The notes under the pieces were generated by a model that searched no databases, was not told where the DNA came from, and was given only the letters and a program-made list of their open reading frames with translations. A stretch of DNA of 64,000 nt from Gordius sp. MW1 (lineage: Eukaryota > Nematomorpha > Gordioida > Gordea > Gordiidae), in contig OZ038527.1 in assembly GCA_964036665.1 (NCBI GenBank), positions 8,525,835 through 8,589,834 of the forward strand, read 5' to 3'. The translations under genes were made by a program, and so were the position numbers. This document shows, piece after piece, positions 1 to 12,169 of this stretch (position 1 is its first letter; each line of letters starts with the position of its first letter).

Positions 1-1347
1 AACCTCAAGGATTGTGTTTTTCGATATTGTGACATCTGTAAACAATAAATTAAATGTAACAAACTGACTTTCTAATCCTTGAATTTTAATTGAAGATTAA
101 GCGAGTAACTTGCCACCAATATATTCTGCATCTAGTCAAGTTTGAAAAATAAAAATTGCAGCAAACTACTTGTTTTATACTTTTAAATTACAAATAAGAA
201 ATCAACCACTTGTTTATATAATGTAAAATTTTGTGTTTCAATTTTAATTAGAGGTTGTAGTTTATGTGTTTTCTAGTCCATTTTATTTCTAAGCTTAGGT
301 CAACTTCGAAGTGTAACACAACACATAGCTTGGCAAGACTCTATGGTTTATTAAGACCTCACCGATTTTGTTAGTCCAATTACTAATTTTTTTATTAGTT
401 GCATTCATGTGCGTAGCCAGGGGGTGGCAGGGAGGGGCGGCTGATCCCTATAAATATAAAAATTCCTCACAATTCTATAAAGTTATGCTCATTTCTATTT
501 TATAGTTGAGGCCGTTCTAATGTCATAAGTCGGTCTTTTAAAACATCGGTTCATGACGCGAAATTCGATGAAATTTATAAAATATTCAACCTGTAATCAA
601 ATTATCTTGTTGTAATGACAGGTAGGACCTGTCTTCATAAAAAATATTACAAATTTCCATCGAACGTTTATCTGATAATGGCTGAAATGATTAAAATTTA
701 ATATTTATTGATGACTAAGTCCAAACGGTTTGAAATCTTAATCAAATATTTTTACTATGTAAAAAACAATTTAAATGAAAATTGAAGCTGGGCGATCATT
801 CGAATAGGGTTAAAGGGAAAAATATGTGCTTTTATTACACAAGGCGCCAAAAAGGCATTACAAGCAATATTTTATGAGCTAAGGGGAATAAATAAAAAAA
901 TTATCGAATTCAGCGTCACAAACCGATTTCGTAAAAGACCAGATTTTTACCTTAGAGTCCTCAGCAGTAAATTTTGTGATCTAAATGAGCTAAAATTTTA
1001 GAATTAGATAAAAAGAGGTTCTACATTATAGCCATATTTCGCAAAGATCTTAAAGGGTGAGCAGAAACCGTTTGACATGAAATGTCCTTTAGATACTCAA
1101 AGACGACATGTAAGATTGGTGAGAAAACTCTTTTTGTAGATTAGATAGGTAATGTAGGTCTTCGTTAAGTAACTACCTTAAAATTTCAAAAATTTTACCC
1201 GAGTCGCAATGCAAAAAATGTACTTTCTTTCAATAAATACTTAGTTTACCGTCTAATGAATTAAGTGTAAAAATTAACAATTTCTAAATTTAAAATCTGT
1301 AGTTAAGATTAAAGATATACTAATCATTTAAAAATTGCCTCAAATTA
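1..1347. other. AT-rich stretch, no gene seen
   Basis: No coding region or splice-consistent exon is visible. The only recognisable item is one end of the abundant CATGGGCGTAGCCAGG family (catgtgcgtagccag at 406-420, then G-rich sequence to about 450) with no matching second end. The 3' untranslated region of the minus-strand gene ending at 1348 must start here, but I see no clear AATAAA on that strand. Confidence 0.5.
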
Positions 1348-3299
1348 TTATTCACTCCGTTTATTTAAAATACTTTTTAACTCGGTACTAGCATTTTCCT
1401 TCCCATGCATGAGCGGTTTTAGAACTTTGTTGTCATCGAAAAAACTAGCACCAGCAATCAAGGATCCACCCAGAGTGTCTACCTGTCTCTTCTTACGTAC
1501 AATGGCTGCTTTTTTAAATTCAGGACTGTGGTGTACCTTGTGATAAATGAGCTGGTTTAATCAACTCATCTGTATTGTAAATGTCATTGTATAAAATCGG
1601 TGGATTTGGATTGATAGCGTAGGTAGAGGGTAATGGAACGCGATATTTTCTACCTACGCTAACAATCAAAATCCACCGATTTTATACAATGACATTTATA
1701 TAAACGGATTGAAAATTCTAGAATACATCATCTGTATTGATATCATAATCTAAGGCGTTTTTGAGATCTTCGGGGTACTTAAATTTCTTGCTCCTTTTTA
1801 TAAAATCCTGTTTGTCCCGGGAAAGTATCGATTGTTGTTTGTAATGCAAATTTTATTTAAATTATGCACAAAGTAATACAGTAGTGTAAAAACATGCTCT
1901 TAATACTTTCTATAACGTGCTGTAAGCGCGGTGGCTATTAATTATGGTTTTTGACAAAAAGGTGTAACCACACTATGAAGCAAAATATGACCCGACTTAA
2001 CTTAATCCGGTATGTTAAATGAAAACTTGCGGTTGGCTCAGCTTTATTTAAAAGTACAATTTAGATAGAATGTGCTAATAATAATTATGTATAAGGCAAA
2101 CAATTCATCAAATAAAACTCTTTTTTTTAATTAAATACCATAACTTATGACTGAGAATATAAAAAATTCACAATCAAATTTATAGGCTTATATTAAATGC
2201 GAAAGTCCGAACAAAAATTTCATTTCAATTGCTTATTTATTATGTATAATTATTTAACAAAAATTAAAATTATAAAAAAAAATCAAACTTTGCTTATTGC
2301 TTGCAAGAATACGTCAAACCAAAAAATTGATGATCTTTGCGTGCTAAAATTTTTTTTGTTACATATTTTATTTTTAATTTTATTCATCTTTTTTTAATTT
2401 TATAAAGATTTGATATAGTTTTTACAAATAAAAATGATCCAAATTTTTTTATAAGCAATTGATATTTGTAAATTAAAAATTTATGGTCAAATATATAGTT
2501 AAAAGGGTTAATTATGATAAAAGCTTAAGTTGTATTTAAGTAACTAAATTTAATTCTTCGTATACTTTTAAAATTGTGTTCCTAAAAATAGAACCGAACT
2601 AAAGAAGGTTAAAATATATTAACGTTGCAACAAGTTGTTTTTGTTTATAATATTTTACTTTTTATACCACATGATTAATAAATAAATTATTTATTATTTT
2701 TACAACAAGCAAATTAATTTCATGTGACGACTTTTTGCTGTAAAAAGCTATGTATAAATTAATTAACAGTTGAAATTACCTGCAAAACAGGATGATGTTT
2801 GTCCAGAATCAGGGCTTTATATATAGTTGGATGATATACTTCATTCACACCATAATAATTGCCTATACCTATCAAATTTAATAAGTTTTTAATCTTAATA
2901 ATGCCGTTGACTTACTTTAAAATTTAAAAAACTGGGTGTCAAAGTTAGATAAATTACAAAATATTTTCGCTCAAAAAAACTCATCCACGCCCTCTTTTAC
3001 CAAAGATTAAAGTCCATAATATTGCCATCTCATTTATTTTGACCAAATTATTATATCGGCTTTAAAAACATTAAGGGTTTGAGCATCTTATGACACTTCA
3101 ATTTAAATTTATAGTAATAATAATAATTATCTAAAAATTTACCTTGGTATGGGAAGGATTTCTCGACTTCTTGTAATCTTTCAGCCCTCAAATGATTTAA
3201 ATATTTATCGGACTGCCGATATTGATCGTCCCACCTGTTTCGACATTCAACGATCGAAGCCCATAGAACGAATGCGTAAAAGATTGATAACTTCATCAC
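1348..3299 (-). CDS. Probable secreted or prohormone-like protein, four exons
   Basis: Four exons join in phase on the minus strand. Exon 1 is 3299-3143 (52 codons plus 1 nt, donor G|GTAAAT), exon 2 is 2868-2780 (acceptor TAG, donor CAG|GTAATT), exon 3 is 1807-1727 (acceptor ACAG) and exon 4 is 1551-1348, ending in TAA. The total is 531 nt, or 176 residues. Residues 1-19 (MMKLSIFYAFVLWASIVEC) read as a cleavable signal peptide, so the product should enter the secretory pathway. Basic sites KR (86-87), KK (89-90) and RKKR (128-131) fit prohormone or furin processing. The RKKR site is followed by QVDTLGGSLI, so a released peptide would start with Gln. There are no paired cysteines. The donor of intron 3 (GAT|GTATTC) is weak and is the least certain junction. 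I do not recognise the family; a neuropeptide or hormone precursor is inferred only from this layout. Upstream exons are possible. Confidence 0.6.
1577..1699. repeat. Hairpin (palindromic MITE-like element) inside intron 3
   Basis: Two arms of about 50 nt (about 1577-1629 and 1648-1699) are near-perfect reverse complements; both contain ATTGTATAAAATCGGTGG. The hairpin fills most of the 175-bp intron between exons 3 and 4 of the minus-strand gene. A 12-nt string (caatacagatga when read on the minus strand) lies on both sides of it, at the end of exon 3 and just after the hairpin, which looks like an insertion duplication. Confidence 0.75.
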
Positions 3300-4620
3300 T
3301 AAAACGTTTAAAGTTAAATTATACTGTTATGATAACATACAAAGTATTTGCAAATATGGCAAGTTTTAATTTAAACAAAATCTAGGGTCCGCACCACCCA
3401 TTTTCGGTTAAAACCAAATTGAATATCAAATAGGCGGGCTAAAGTTTGTTAAGGGGTCATATTGGTTTTTTTAATAGGAATTAATGGCAAGGATGGGATT
3501 TGCACTCCCTGCTACATGCTAGTGCCTAAATTGTTTAATTAAAAATCGTATCAAACTTGCACATATTTAGAGTTTTAAAAAAATTAATAATGGACGAGTA
3601 AGTTGATTGTAAAATGAAGGATCAATTTTATATAAATTAGCTTATCGATTTTAATCACATGATTTTAAGATCCGATAAATTATTAGGAATTCATTACCCG
3701 AATTATAAAAAAATTGTAGCTTTAGACTTAATTTTTTTTTATCAATTTATATATTATCCTTTATCCAGTTCTGATTCACCCCAAGCCAATAGCGCTGCCG
3801 AACTTCCCAGGTGCATACTTAATCCGTTTTCTCTTAACACAATTTTTGATAAGAAATATATGTGATGTGCGTCATCGTAGAGCCACATACACGCATGGTG
3901 TGGTGACTTAATGGAATGGTTAAAAATGTATGACACATTCTAGATACTTTTTTCCACACCACATTCAATAGGATTCATAGCCAGAATTAAATTAGGGAAC
4001 GGGGATCAAAATTGTAATAACTTGGAGAGGGAAAATTCTATGTTTGGCCACAATTATATTAAAAATGTTATTTTTGAGCCCTTGGCCCACACTCCCTGGC
4101 ACGTCCCTGAACAAATTCTTATATAATTAATCTTTAACAAGCTATAGGAATAAGGGATGTAGTTCTGAACGAGGGATCGAGAAAATTTGCAGTCTGCTTG
4201 AGAACTTTTGCTCTGAAATTTTAAGTTTTCTATATTTAACTCTTACACAATTTTTTTATATCTTTCCCTCCTCTAGCGTCTTGATAAATCACCTAATTTT
4301 AGTAAAAGAAATGGCAAACATATTTTTTTTAAAAACAGGGTAAAAAGTTTATAAGTTAGGTCGTTAATCTTTTTTAACTTCCGCCATATGGTTTATATCT
4401 AATGCAAATGCAAAAATAGCAGGGATAAACTTATATTCTAATTCCTAATCCAATTAAATACATATCAGTTTCTTAAAATAATCTAATTAAAGCAAGTTGT
4501 TTTACTTATAGACTTGTGATTATTCTTTATTTGTTTTAGTTGAATTATAAAACTTAACTTTGGTAGATAATTTGTAATTATGAAAAATGTGCACAAACGA
4601 AAATACTAAACATACATTGC
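3300..4620. other. AT-rich intergenic DNA
   Basis: No convincing gene. Short open frames near 3659-3936 on both strands overlap one another, look like remnants of a dispersed repeat, and carry no domain I can name. Confidence 0.4.
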
Positions 4621-4790
4621 CATGGGTGTAGCCAAGGGGGGGGGGGCAGAGAGGGGCGGCTGCTCCCCTCTAAATCCAAAAATTTGTTGAAATTTATTAA
4701 AATTATGGCCAAAATTTCCAAAAATTATCATTTTGCCCTTCCCTAAATTGCCCCCCCCCCCCTCTAATTCCAATGCTTGCTACACCCATG
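4621..4790. mobile_element. CATGGGCGTAGCC-type short hAT-like MITE
   Basis: It starts catgggtgtagcc followed by a long G run and ends with a C run then gctacacccatg, so the ends are inverted copies. The length of 170 bp matches the other copies in the window. The flanks tacattgc and tacatttt are a decayed 8-bp target duplication. It has no coding capacity; mobilisation by a hAT transposase in trans is inferred from the 8-bp duplication seen in better copies. Confidence 0.8.
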
Positions 4791-6497
4791 TACATTTTAA
4801 AATAATCCACCTATCGACAAAAAAGGTACACATACCTCAAAATAATTACAATAATATTAAACCTAAGAAACTCTAATTTTTGAACTGCCAGAACAAAACC
4901 AAACACATGACTAATATATGCCCAAAAAGGCCATCTTATTAAGACAAATTTTTATTGATTTCAAAGATAAATTCAACTTTAAAGAATCTGGACAGCTAAA
5001 AGAACAAAAGGGTAAAAGTAATTTACATGGCCGGACATTCTAGGATAAATTAAATAATATAAAAATTAAAATAAAAGATATGAAAAACTTAAACGAAATG
5101 TAAAATAAATATTCAGGACATATCAGATAAGCTTTAAATTTATTTAAAATATTTTGAAGCGATATTACTTCTCAAAATTAATTATTAGTTTAGTTTATTG
5201 AAAATATATATTAACTATTAACAAAATATATTAAAAAAGCGAATTCCCCTTTTTACGTGTAAAATAACTCACTGGATTTTCGATTAAAACTTATCAATTT
5301 ATTATTATATGTGTGTATCAAAGATTAATTAAGGAATAAATTTTTTCGTGTTTAGATAATGTTTGTGAAGAAAAAAATATTAAGAAAAAAAATACTTTTC
5401 CAATGTCAAAAACGCTTCCAAAATCTTTTGAGTCTCCTGACGCGTTTAAGTTGTTTATCCTTTTTTATGCTTAAAAATTTAATTTTAAGCGATTCAAGGC
5501 AAGAATGACAAAGATGCCAACAAAAGTCGGGATTAGAGCTAAAAATAGAGTCGCAGTACAAGTGTTGGGATGGCACTGAAGTTATGCAAGTTTTTATAAA
5601 TAAAACTAAATATAGATTAAAGCCTGGAAAAAAACATAACGATAGCTATGACCAATCGATCTTTGGCATTGGCAATTAATCATAACACAAATTGAATATT
5701 TCAAAACTCAAAAAATGAATGCTATAATTTCTGATAATCTTGCTATTTTTTAAATAAAAGATTTTTATTATATATGCTAAATTTTGAACAAAACGAAAAG
5801 TATAATGGCCTTAAAAATTTTTCAATACACACAATGTTGCAAAGCCAACATTATTCAGTAAGATTAGGGATAGGATCATCTCAAAATTATTATCAAACGT
5901 ATAATACTCTTTAAGAAGGAGAAGATCAGAATCCTTCAAGAGTGGTCGAGTCGGGATTGGGTTAAACAACTTTTTAAAAAATTGGGTTAAAAAAATTCGG
6001 TTTGGTTAGAGTTGTAATTTAAAATAAAAATTTGGGATAAATCAGGGTTAAAAAATACTAACTTGTAACTTTCTAAGGACTGTGTCATGCATTTTTTCAC
6101 GTGTTGGATAAAAAATTGTTTAAGAAATATAACTAAATAATTTGGTAAGGCTGTTGGGTTTAAACATAATTTTAAATTAAATTAATTCACTATGTAGGGA
6201 TGTAGAGTTAAAACTTGGATACTTATAATCGAGGGTACAGGCGCACCAGGATTTTCTCAAAGAAGGGTGGTGTAAATTTCCAAAATTTTCTTATAATATT
6301 ATAATAAAAATGAGAGATGAGAACAGTCCGCCCCGTTGGACCTACAGGTCGGGCCATTGTTGTAAAATTAGATTATCTGGCGGACTCGGACGGGCCATGA
6401 CAAGATGATCAATTTGGGCCTAATAGGATTTTTATAGTGTTTTATATTGTTTTTGTGTATAATGTTGTCACCTTTTTTGATTGTTTAATATTTATTG
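4791..6497. other. AT-rich DNA, no gene seen
   Basis: No supported gene. Around 5940-6060 there are loose repeats of a gggttaaaaaatt-type motif, and around 6330-6430 GC-rich segments (gtccgcccc, cggacgggcc) that look like worn ends of the GC-motif transposon families seen elsewhere in the window. Confidence 0.4.
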
Positions 6498-6505
6498 GTC
6501 GTATT

Positions 6506-7322
6506 TAAAGCTGTTAAAGAAACTAGTTCCAAGGAACTAGTTCCAAGGAACTAGTTCCTTGGAACTAGTTCCTTTTTTTAAAAAAAAGGAACTAATAAGT
6601 TCCTTTTTAAAATGTCCTTTTTTTCTCAATTTATCGCAAAAGAACTATTTACAAGTTCCTTTTAAGTTCCTTTTGCCAATTCAATTTACATTAAAATTTT
6701 TTAAATTAATTTATAATTTAAATACTATTTAATATTATATTCACGGTAGTGATTGTTAAATATATTTTTCGACTTATGGTAATTTATATAAAGTTCATTT
6801 CCTTTTGGCTTTAATTTTTATCATATTCCTAGTCCTAAATCTCAACAGGCTGGACCTAGTTTATCAGAAATGGATTTTTTTTGAATTAAAAAATGATGAA
6901 AAAAATGAATCAATTGAACATTTTTTGCTTTCTAATAACCGGAATTTAAGTCTTTTAGACAGTTTTCCCCATTTAAAAAACTATTTAATAAATATAATAC
7001 GCCATTACAAGTGCCCCTGTGGAAAGATTATTTAGCTTGGGCAAAATTTTATTTGGAGACAAGCGAACATTCTTTTAGATGACAACTTTGAAAATAATAT
7101 TTTGTTAAAATCAAATAAACATTTATTACCTGATGATTTTTATAAATTGTAATATATAATATACTGGTTTTCCGAATTAATAAAAAAAGGAACTTCAAAG
7201 GAACTGAACTGAAACTAGTTCCTTTTTAAAATGAGGAACTAGGAACTGGAACTAGTTCAATTTTAGGCAAAGGAACTGGAACTTGACAAGTTCCTTTTTA
7301 AAAGGAACTTTTAACAGCTCTA
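6506..7322 (+). mobile_element. Internally deleted hAT transposon with GGAACTAGTTCC terminal arrays
   Basis: The 817-bp element is bounded by an exact 8-bp target duplication gtcgtatt (6498-6505 and 7323-7330), the hAT hallmark. Terminal inverted repeats are taaagctgttaaag on the left and the complement of tagagctgttaaaag on the right. Inside each end lies a cluster of the 12-bp palindrome GGAACTAGTTCC and its halves (6528-6670 and 7187-7312). A remnant of the transposase C-terminus lies between them. The intact duplication implies a fairly recent insertion, although the coding region is broken. Confidence 0.9.
6890..7155 (+). pseudogene. hAT transposase C-terminal dimerisation domain remnant
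   Basis: The frame around 6955-7150 reads LLDSFPHLKN, then a degraded stretch with one stop, then a segment containing DDNFENNILLKSNK. This resembles the C-terminal dimerisation region of hAT transposases (…FP.LK…LFS.GG…R..L.D.NFE..LLLK.NK). The central part corresponding to the conserved SSA..ERLFS block is degraded. It carries an in-frame stop and lacks the catalytic N-terminal two thirds, so it cannot be active. It lies inside the TSD-flanked element and identifies that element as hAT. Confidence 0.7.
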
Positions 7323-7330
7323 GTCGTATT

Positions 7331-7789
7331 TCTTTTTCAAAAAAACGAAAATTTATAATTTTTCAAAATTTAACAAAATTGCAGGTGAAAATTATTATTT
7401 CGGACCCGACAGTTAGGGCAGCTCTAATCAGTGGCGTAGTAGCATTTTCCAGAAGAGGGCCGAACTTAAATTTTAAACCAGTGGGGAGGGGTCAATGGCG
7501 ATTGAAACAAAAATTCCATAGCCATTTGCCAAACTTAATTATCGGCTTCTTCTTCGTCTAATTTCTTATTCAAAATTCACTTGAACTCGTACCTTCTAAG
7601 TTCATCTCAATATTATGTTCCCAGAAGATATTCCCTGTTCCGTTTACCTTCGACTAACACATGAGCATGTGAAATTAGAGACATGCAACGGGCCTCTTTT
7701 GATCAATCAGCCCGCCGGTCACAAATATATAAAACCTGGGCCGGGGGCTTATTAATATAATAAATGATAGACCCATTATTTTGTAAAGG
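7331..7789. other. Intergenic, worn transposon end
   Basis: A cagtggcgtag end at 7430-7440 followed by a short G-rich tract recalls the CAGTGGCG hAT family. The text from 7565 (ttcacttgaactcgtacc) recurs near 23855, so it is a dispersed repeat. No gene is visible. Confidence 0.4.
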
Positions 7790-7797
7790 GTTCAGCG

Positions 7798-7967
7798 CAT
7801 GGGCGTAGCCAGGGGGGGGGGTGCGGCTGCCCCCCCCCCCTAATTTACAAAAAAAAATCAATGCAAAAACTTTGAAAAATTAAAAAAAATTATGTTTTGC
7901 CCCCCTCTAATTGAACTTTTAAACGTTTTGCCCCCCCCCCCTTATCCAAAACCTGGCTACGCTCATG
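7798..7967. mobile_element. CATGGGCGTAGCCAGG-type hAT-like MITE, perfect duplication
   Basis: Inverted ends are catgggcgtagccagggg and ccaaaacctggctacgctcatg, with runs of G and C just inside. The target duplication gttcagcg is exact at 7790-7797 and 7968-7975. The 170-bp element is non-coding; the short open frame across its right end is fortuitous. Confidence 0.92.
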
Positions 7968-8105
7968 GTTCAGCGGTTACTTATATCTATGCGCGGCCTG
8001 AGCCCGCTAGATTATATTATGGCCCGTCCTCGGCCCGTTGTTTCCTTGTTCGCAAAACATTTTTTTTATTTATAATGAAAAATGCATATAGTCAAATAAA
8101 CTATG

Positions 8106-8379
8106 CAGGCGCGTAGCCAAGGGGGCGGAAAGCGGGACTTTTCTGCCCCCTTGACCAAAATTTGTAAAATTTTATGAAGGTCCATGTCCTTTTTAAGGTA
8201 TAAAAGATGGTAAATGCTCTGATTAATGAAGAGAAGAGATTTTTTCAAAACTGGTTATATAGCACCTTTGTATCGCATATATTGTACACGAAGTTTATTT
8301 TTGTTACATTATAAAAAAAAGTGTCGAAATTTTTTTTGAATTTTCCCTCCCCCTTGAGAAAATCCTGGCTACGCGCCTG
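8106..8379. mobile_element. CAGGCGCGTAGCCA-type hAT-like MITE
   Basis: Ends are caggcgcgtagcca and its inverse tggctacgcgcctg. The 8-bp duplication aaactatg is exact at 8098-8105 and 8380-8387. It is 274 bp and non-coding. It is related to, but distinct from, the CATGGGCG family: it shares GCGTAGCCA but starts CAGGC and has weaker G/C runs. Confidence 0.92.
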
Positions 8380-8387
8380 AAACTATG

Positions 8388-11300
8388 TAATTAAAAAGAT
8401 AGCTACATAAAATCATATGGCGCATAGTGAGCTTGAGCAAATCCAGCAATCCCAAAATGGAACGGGGATATTAACAAGAAAAATGTTAATTTTTTAAAAT
8501 GATACGATTGGTAAAGCTATATGGCGACTGTCTTTATAACAACTTGGTAATGCCCCAATCCCAACAATTTATGGTTTGATTTAAGGCCCAATTTTTTCAT
8601 TGCTTGTTAATAAATTACAAAGCGGAAATTTATAACAAAAAGGTAACTTAGCTCAATTAAAAGATTTGCTTATTTGAAAATTAATAAATATAACTTTATT
8701 AGTAATTATTAAATTAAGATGTATTAAATAATTGCTTGGAAGGGCCAAAGGGACAAGGATTTTTCTCTTGAGGGGACAAAAGGAGCCAGGATTTTGCTTC
8801 CCTGGCGACGCCACGCTCTAGTAATTCCATAGTCTATGAGTAATTCGGACATGGCCGGGCGGACTCTTTGAAGGGTTTAAGAGGGCCCGGGAGGGCAATA
8901 TAGTTATAAAATCGGACCGGGCCCCGTTTGGGGAAAATTTTAACAAATACGACCTTAAAAATGTGAATTATATGTTAAAAATATAAAACGATGAGAAAAA
9001 CAGTCATTATATGATAAGGTTAATTCTTTTCCCCCAACAATTTTCTATATTGAATTTGACCTGGGGGGGGGGGGGAACATTCCCGATGATTTCTTAAAAA
9101 TGTCATTCCATTTATCGATGGATATAAAATTTTCCATCTCCTAAGTGTGGCAAATTTCCTTCACTGGTGCAAGTGGTTATGGGGACAAAAAGGTGTGGTT
9201 ATATTAGACAGTGGTTTTAATAGCATTTTGTAAGCTGTCAGGGTGTCGCATTCTTGGGACGACAAGTCTCTTAAGAGTGAGACAAAGCCATAAACCAGAA
9301 ACCATCTTATTTTAATTGATGTTTGTGACATTTAAATCACTTAGGTAAAATTTAGATAAAAAATTTCTAGCATAATAATTGAAGGATCTTGTGGAAACAA
9401 TATTCATATCATTTAGAACTTGTTTTTATCAAAACCGTTTATTAATTTGTAGAATAAAGTAATCGATTAAGGAGATAAAAATTGTTAATCTAAAAAAACC
9501 TCAATGGATTTAGTTGAAAGATTAGTACGAAATTGTTTCAATGTTATCTATTCGAATCACCTGCTAAATGTCAAAATTTCCTGCAATTGTTTGCATAGTA
9601 AGGATGTACAGCTGAAATGTTTAACAAGATATGGAAGGGAAATCAAGTATTCAAATGCTGAAAAGAACTACCCCTATAATATATAAAATTGCTTATTACT
9701 TGGCCAGGAAGGGCTGGGTAATCTTGTGGGTAAGATGCTCAATCAAATTTTTTTGATAAGTCAATTCGGAAAAAAGGATATTAATAAATAATAATTAAAA
9801 GTTCTTTTATCAAAAACTTAAACTGAAAGACTATATATAAAACTTTAAATTAATTATAAGAAGTGTCTTAGTCTTTTATGCAACTATAAATCTAAATTCA
9901 TTTAATAATTTATTACAAAAATTTTAAAATTTTGCTAGGCGGGAATTTCCGCTCCCCCTGGCTACGCCATTGTTGCGGTTAGATTGAAAATTATTAAAAA
10001 AAATCAGGTCGAGTTGGGTTGGGATGAAATTTAAAAAAATAGGGATGAGTTCGCGTTGAAAAAAAAGTCTTTGCTTCAGAACCCTGGGTGATAAGATATT
10101 TTGGCTATCAAACACAGAAAGGAACAAATCACAAACAGGTCCTTTACCTGGATATCAAATTAACTTCTTAATTATTAATTGAATTCAATACGATGAAAAT
10201 ATCACAAAATTTGGCTTTACAAAACATTTCGTTAATAGAAACGCTTTTTGTTTTTGCCCCGGGCTTAGTCAGGAGGGGACCCCTCGTAAATATTTTTAAT
10301 TATTTTTAAATAAATTTCTGATTTCATTTTTAACGTTATTTAGCCATTTCGTAATCAACCTTGCACCACCCGCTCCAATTAATTTTAATGCTGGCCTGAC
10401 AAAAAATTTTAAACAATATTTAACAAATCAAAATATTTCTCTATATAAGGGTCAGTTTTCTAATCTTTGCAGATGTCTATATTCACCGAGTTTATTATCA
10501 ATAGTAAAATTTATATAAAACATGAGAATGAGAATGAGAAGGTCAGAGTTGTAAAATAGTGTGCACTTATTTTATATTATACAGCAATTCTTAGAATATT
10601 AATGTGGTCGATTCTGTCTGTGTTTATATAGCGAACAATTATATGGCGTATAACCATAGACTAGAACTATGAAGCAAGAAAAGAGAAGCCGAAATTCTTA
10701 GAAATGAGATGAGGCGCGGTCATAAATTTGAGGCAAAAAGAATTTAATTTATTATCTTATCTCGTCCCTATTAAACCTAATTCATTTAAGACTTTAACGC
10801 CTGGCATTTCTTTCTTTAAGAGAGGTATAGCGCGAGCTCGTGCTACAGAATCTATTGTTTTTTATTCAATTTATTGCTAATGAGGGAATAAGTTATTTGT
10901 GTTTTGTTATGTAATAAAACTTCAAAGGGTGATGTGTGATATAAGGCTTGCATAAATCAAAGGATTAGCTCCATGCAAGACCTCATGTCGACGATCCCTT
11001 TTTAAATTGAGATGCCTTAAGAGAACAATTATAAATTATGCTGTCTCGACTAACAATCTCAAGTGTCCAAATGTTCTCTGGATTTACAATAAGAGGGAGG
11101 AAAATATCTTAAATCTAGGCTGAGGGAAATAATTGATTTCTAAAATTTACTCTACATATGTTCCATTTTTAACGAATCAATAAAGATCCATTATGCTAAA
11201 TCAATGATAAATTACTAGAAAAATGTTTTGTTGAGCTTTTGGGGTTAATATAAAAATATTCAATTTTTGAGTGGCATTGACTAATGTTTAAATTAACTCA

Positions 11301-12001
11301 TAAAATATAATTATTTAGTGCAAAGAAAAAGCGGGAAAAAGTAACAAAAACAAAGTAAAACATAATGATAAATGTAACAATACAAAATTTATTGACATTT
11401 ATATGTGAGATCCTAAAAGGAGAGGAAGGGAACTTGTAAAAATTTGGCCAGGTCAAAAAAAAATTGTTTATATCCTGGATGCATTGCTGTTTGACTAATG
11501 ACATCTCTCAAAACCGGTTATTTCCACCATTCAAACCCAGGTTTAAACATTTGCTTGCACAAGCACAAATAAATGTCGCCTGTCTTAATAAACTTCATAA
11601 TTGGCACAAACACAGTTTTTCTCTAGCGGAAAAAATTAAATATTTAAAATTTTGTACGTAAGCTAGTTAAAGGGGTGGGCGGTACAGATACTTTTATTTA
11701 TTAATTTAACAAAATTATAAAAATTAAAAAGGGCGGGTGCCAGAAGATTTGAAATGATTTGAGAGTGATACCTCTAGGTGAATTTGGATTGGGGGGGGGG
11801 GGTGCGGGGGTTAACAGGAGCTTAAAATTTGAATCAATTTGTAGAGTGGGTGAGGGAAAAATCAGTGTTTTATAAAAAAAATAGAAAGTATTTTATAGGA
11901 GTATTAAGTTTTTGTAGGTAAAATAAACGATAAAAACAATGTAAGAACACCTGCATGACATTGAAATGGCTCAACGCCCCTCCTGTCGGTGTGTATTAGT
12001 G
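8388..12001. other. AT-rich DNA with worn transposon ends
   Basis: No gene can be supported. Visible fragments are a segment at 8455-8480 (ggaacggggatatt) shared with the CAGTGGCG hAT family, GC-rich gccgggc and gggcccggg blocks at 8850-8930, a solo end gctccccctggctacgcc at 9951-9967, and homopolymer G tracts at 9063-9074 and 11792-11802. A short frame at 9504-9686 has no motif I recognise. Confidence 0.4.
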
Positions 12002-12169
12002 CATGGGCGTAGTCAGCATCGGAATTAGAGGGGGCAATAATAATTTAGGGAGGGGCAAAATGATCATTTTTTAGAGGTTTAGCCATAATTTTAATGAATT
12101 TCAAAAAAAAATTGGATTTAGAGGGGGCAGCCGCCCTTCCCTGCCCCCCCCCCCTTGGCTACGCACATG
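12002..12169. mobile_element. CATGGGCGTAG-type hAT-like MITE
   Basis: Starts catgggcgtagtcagc and ends ccccccttggctacgcacatg. The flanks tattagtg (11994-12001) and tattcgtg (12170-12177) match at 7 of 8 positions. The 168-bp element is non-coding. Confidence 0.85.

Noticed and set aside
3659-3936. Overlapping short frames on both strands
   Set aside because: Mutually antisense, no domain, and the sequence looks like part of a dispersed repeat.
9504-9686. 60-codon plus-strand frame with several Cys
   Set aside because: No matching exons, signal peptide or domain could be found around it.
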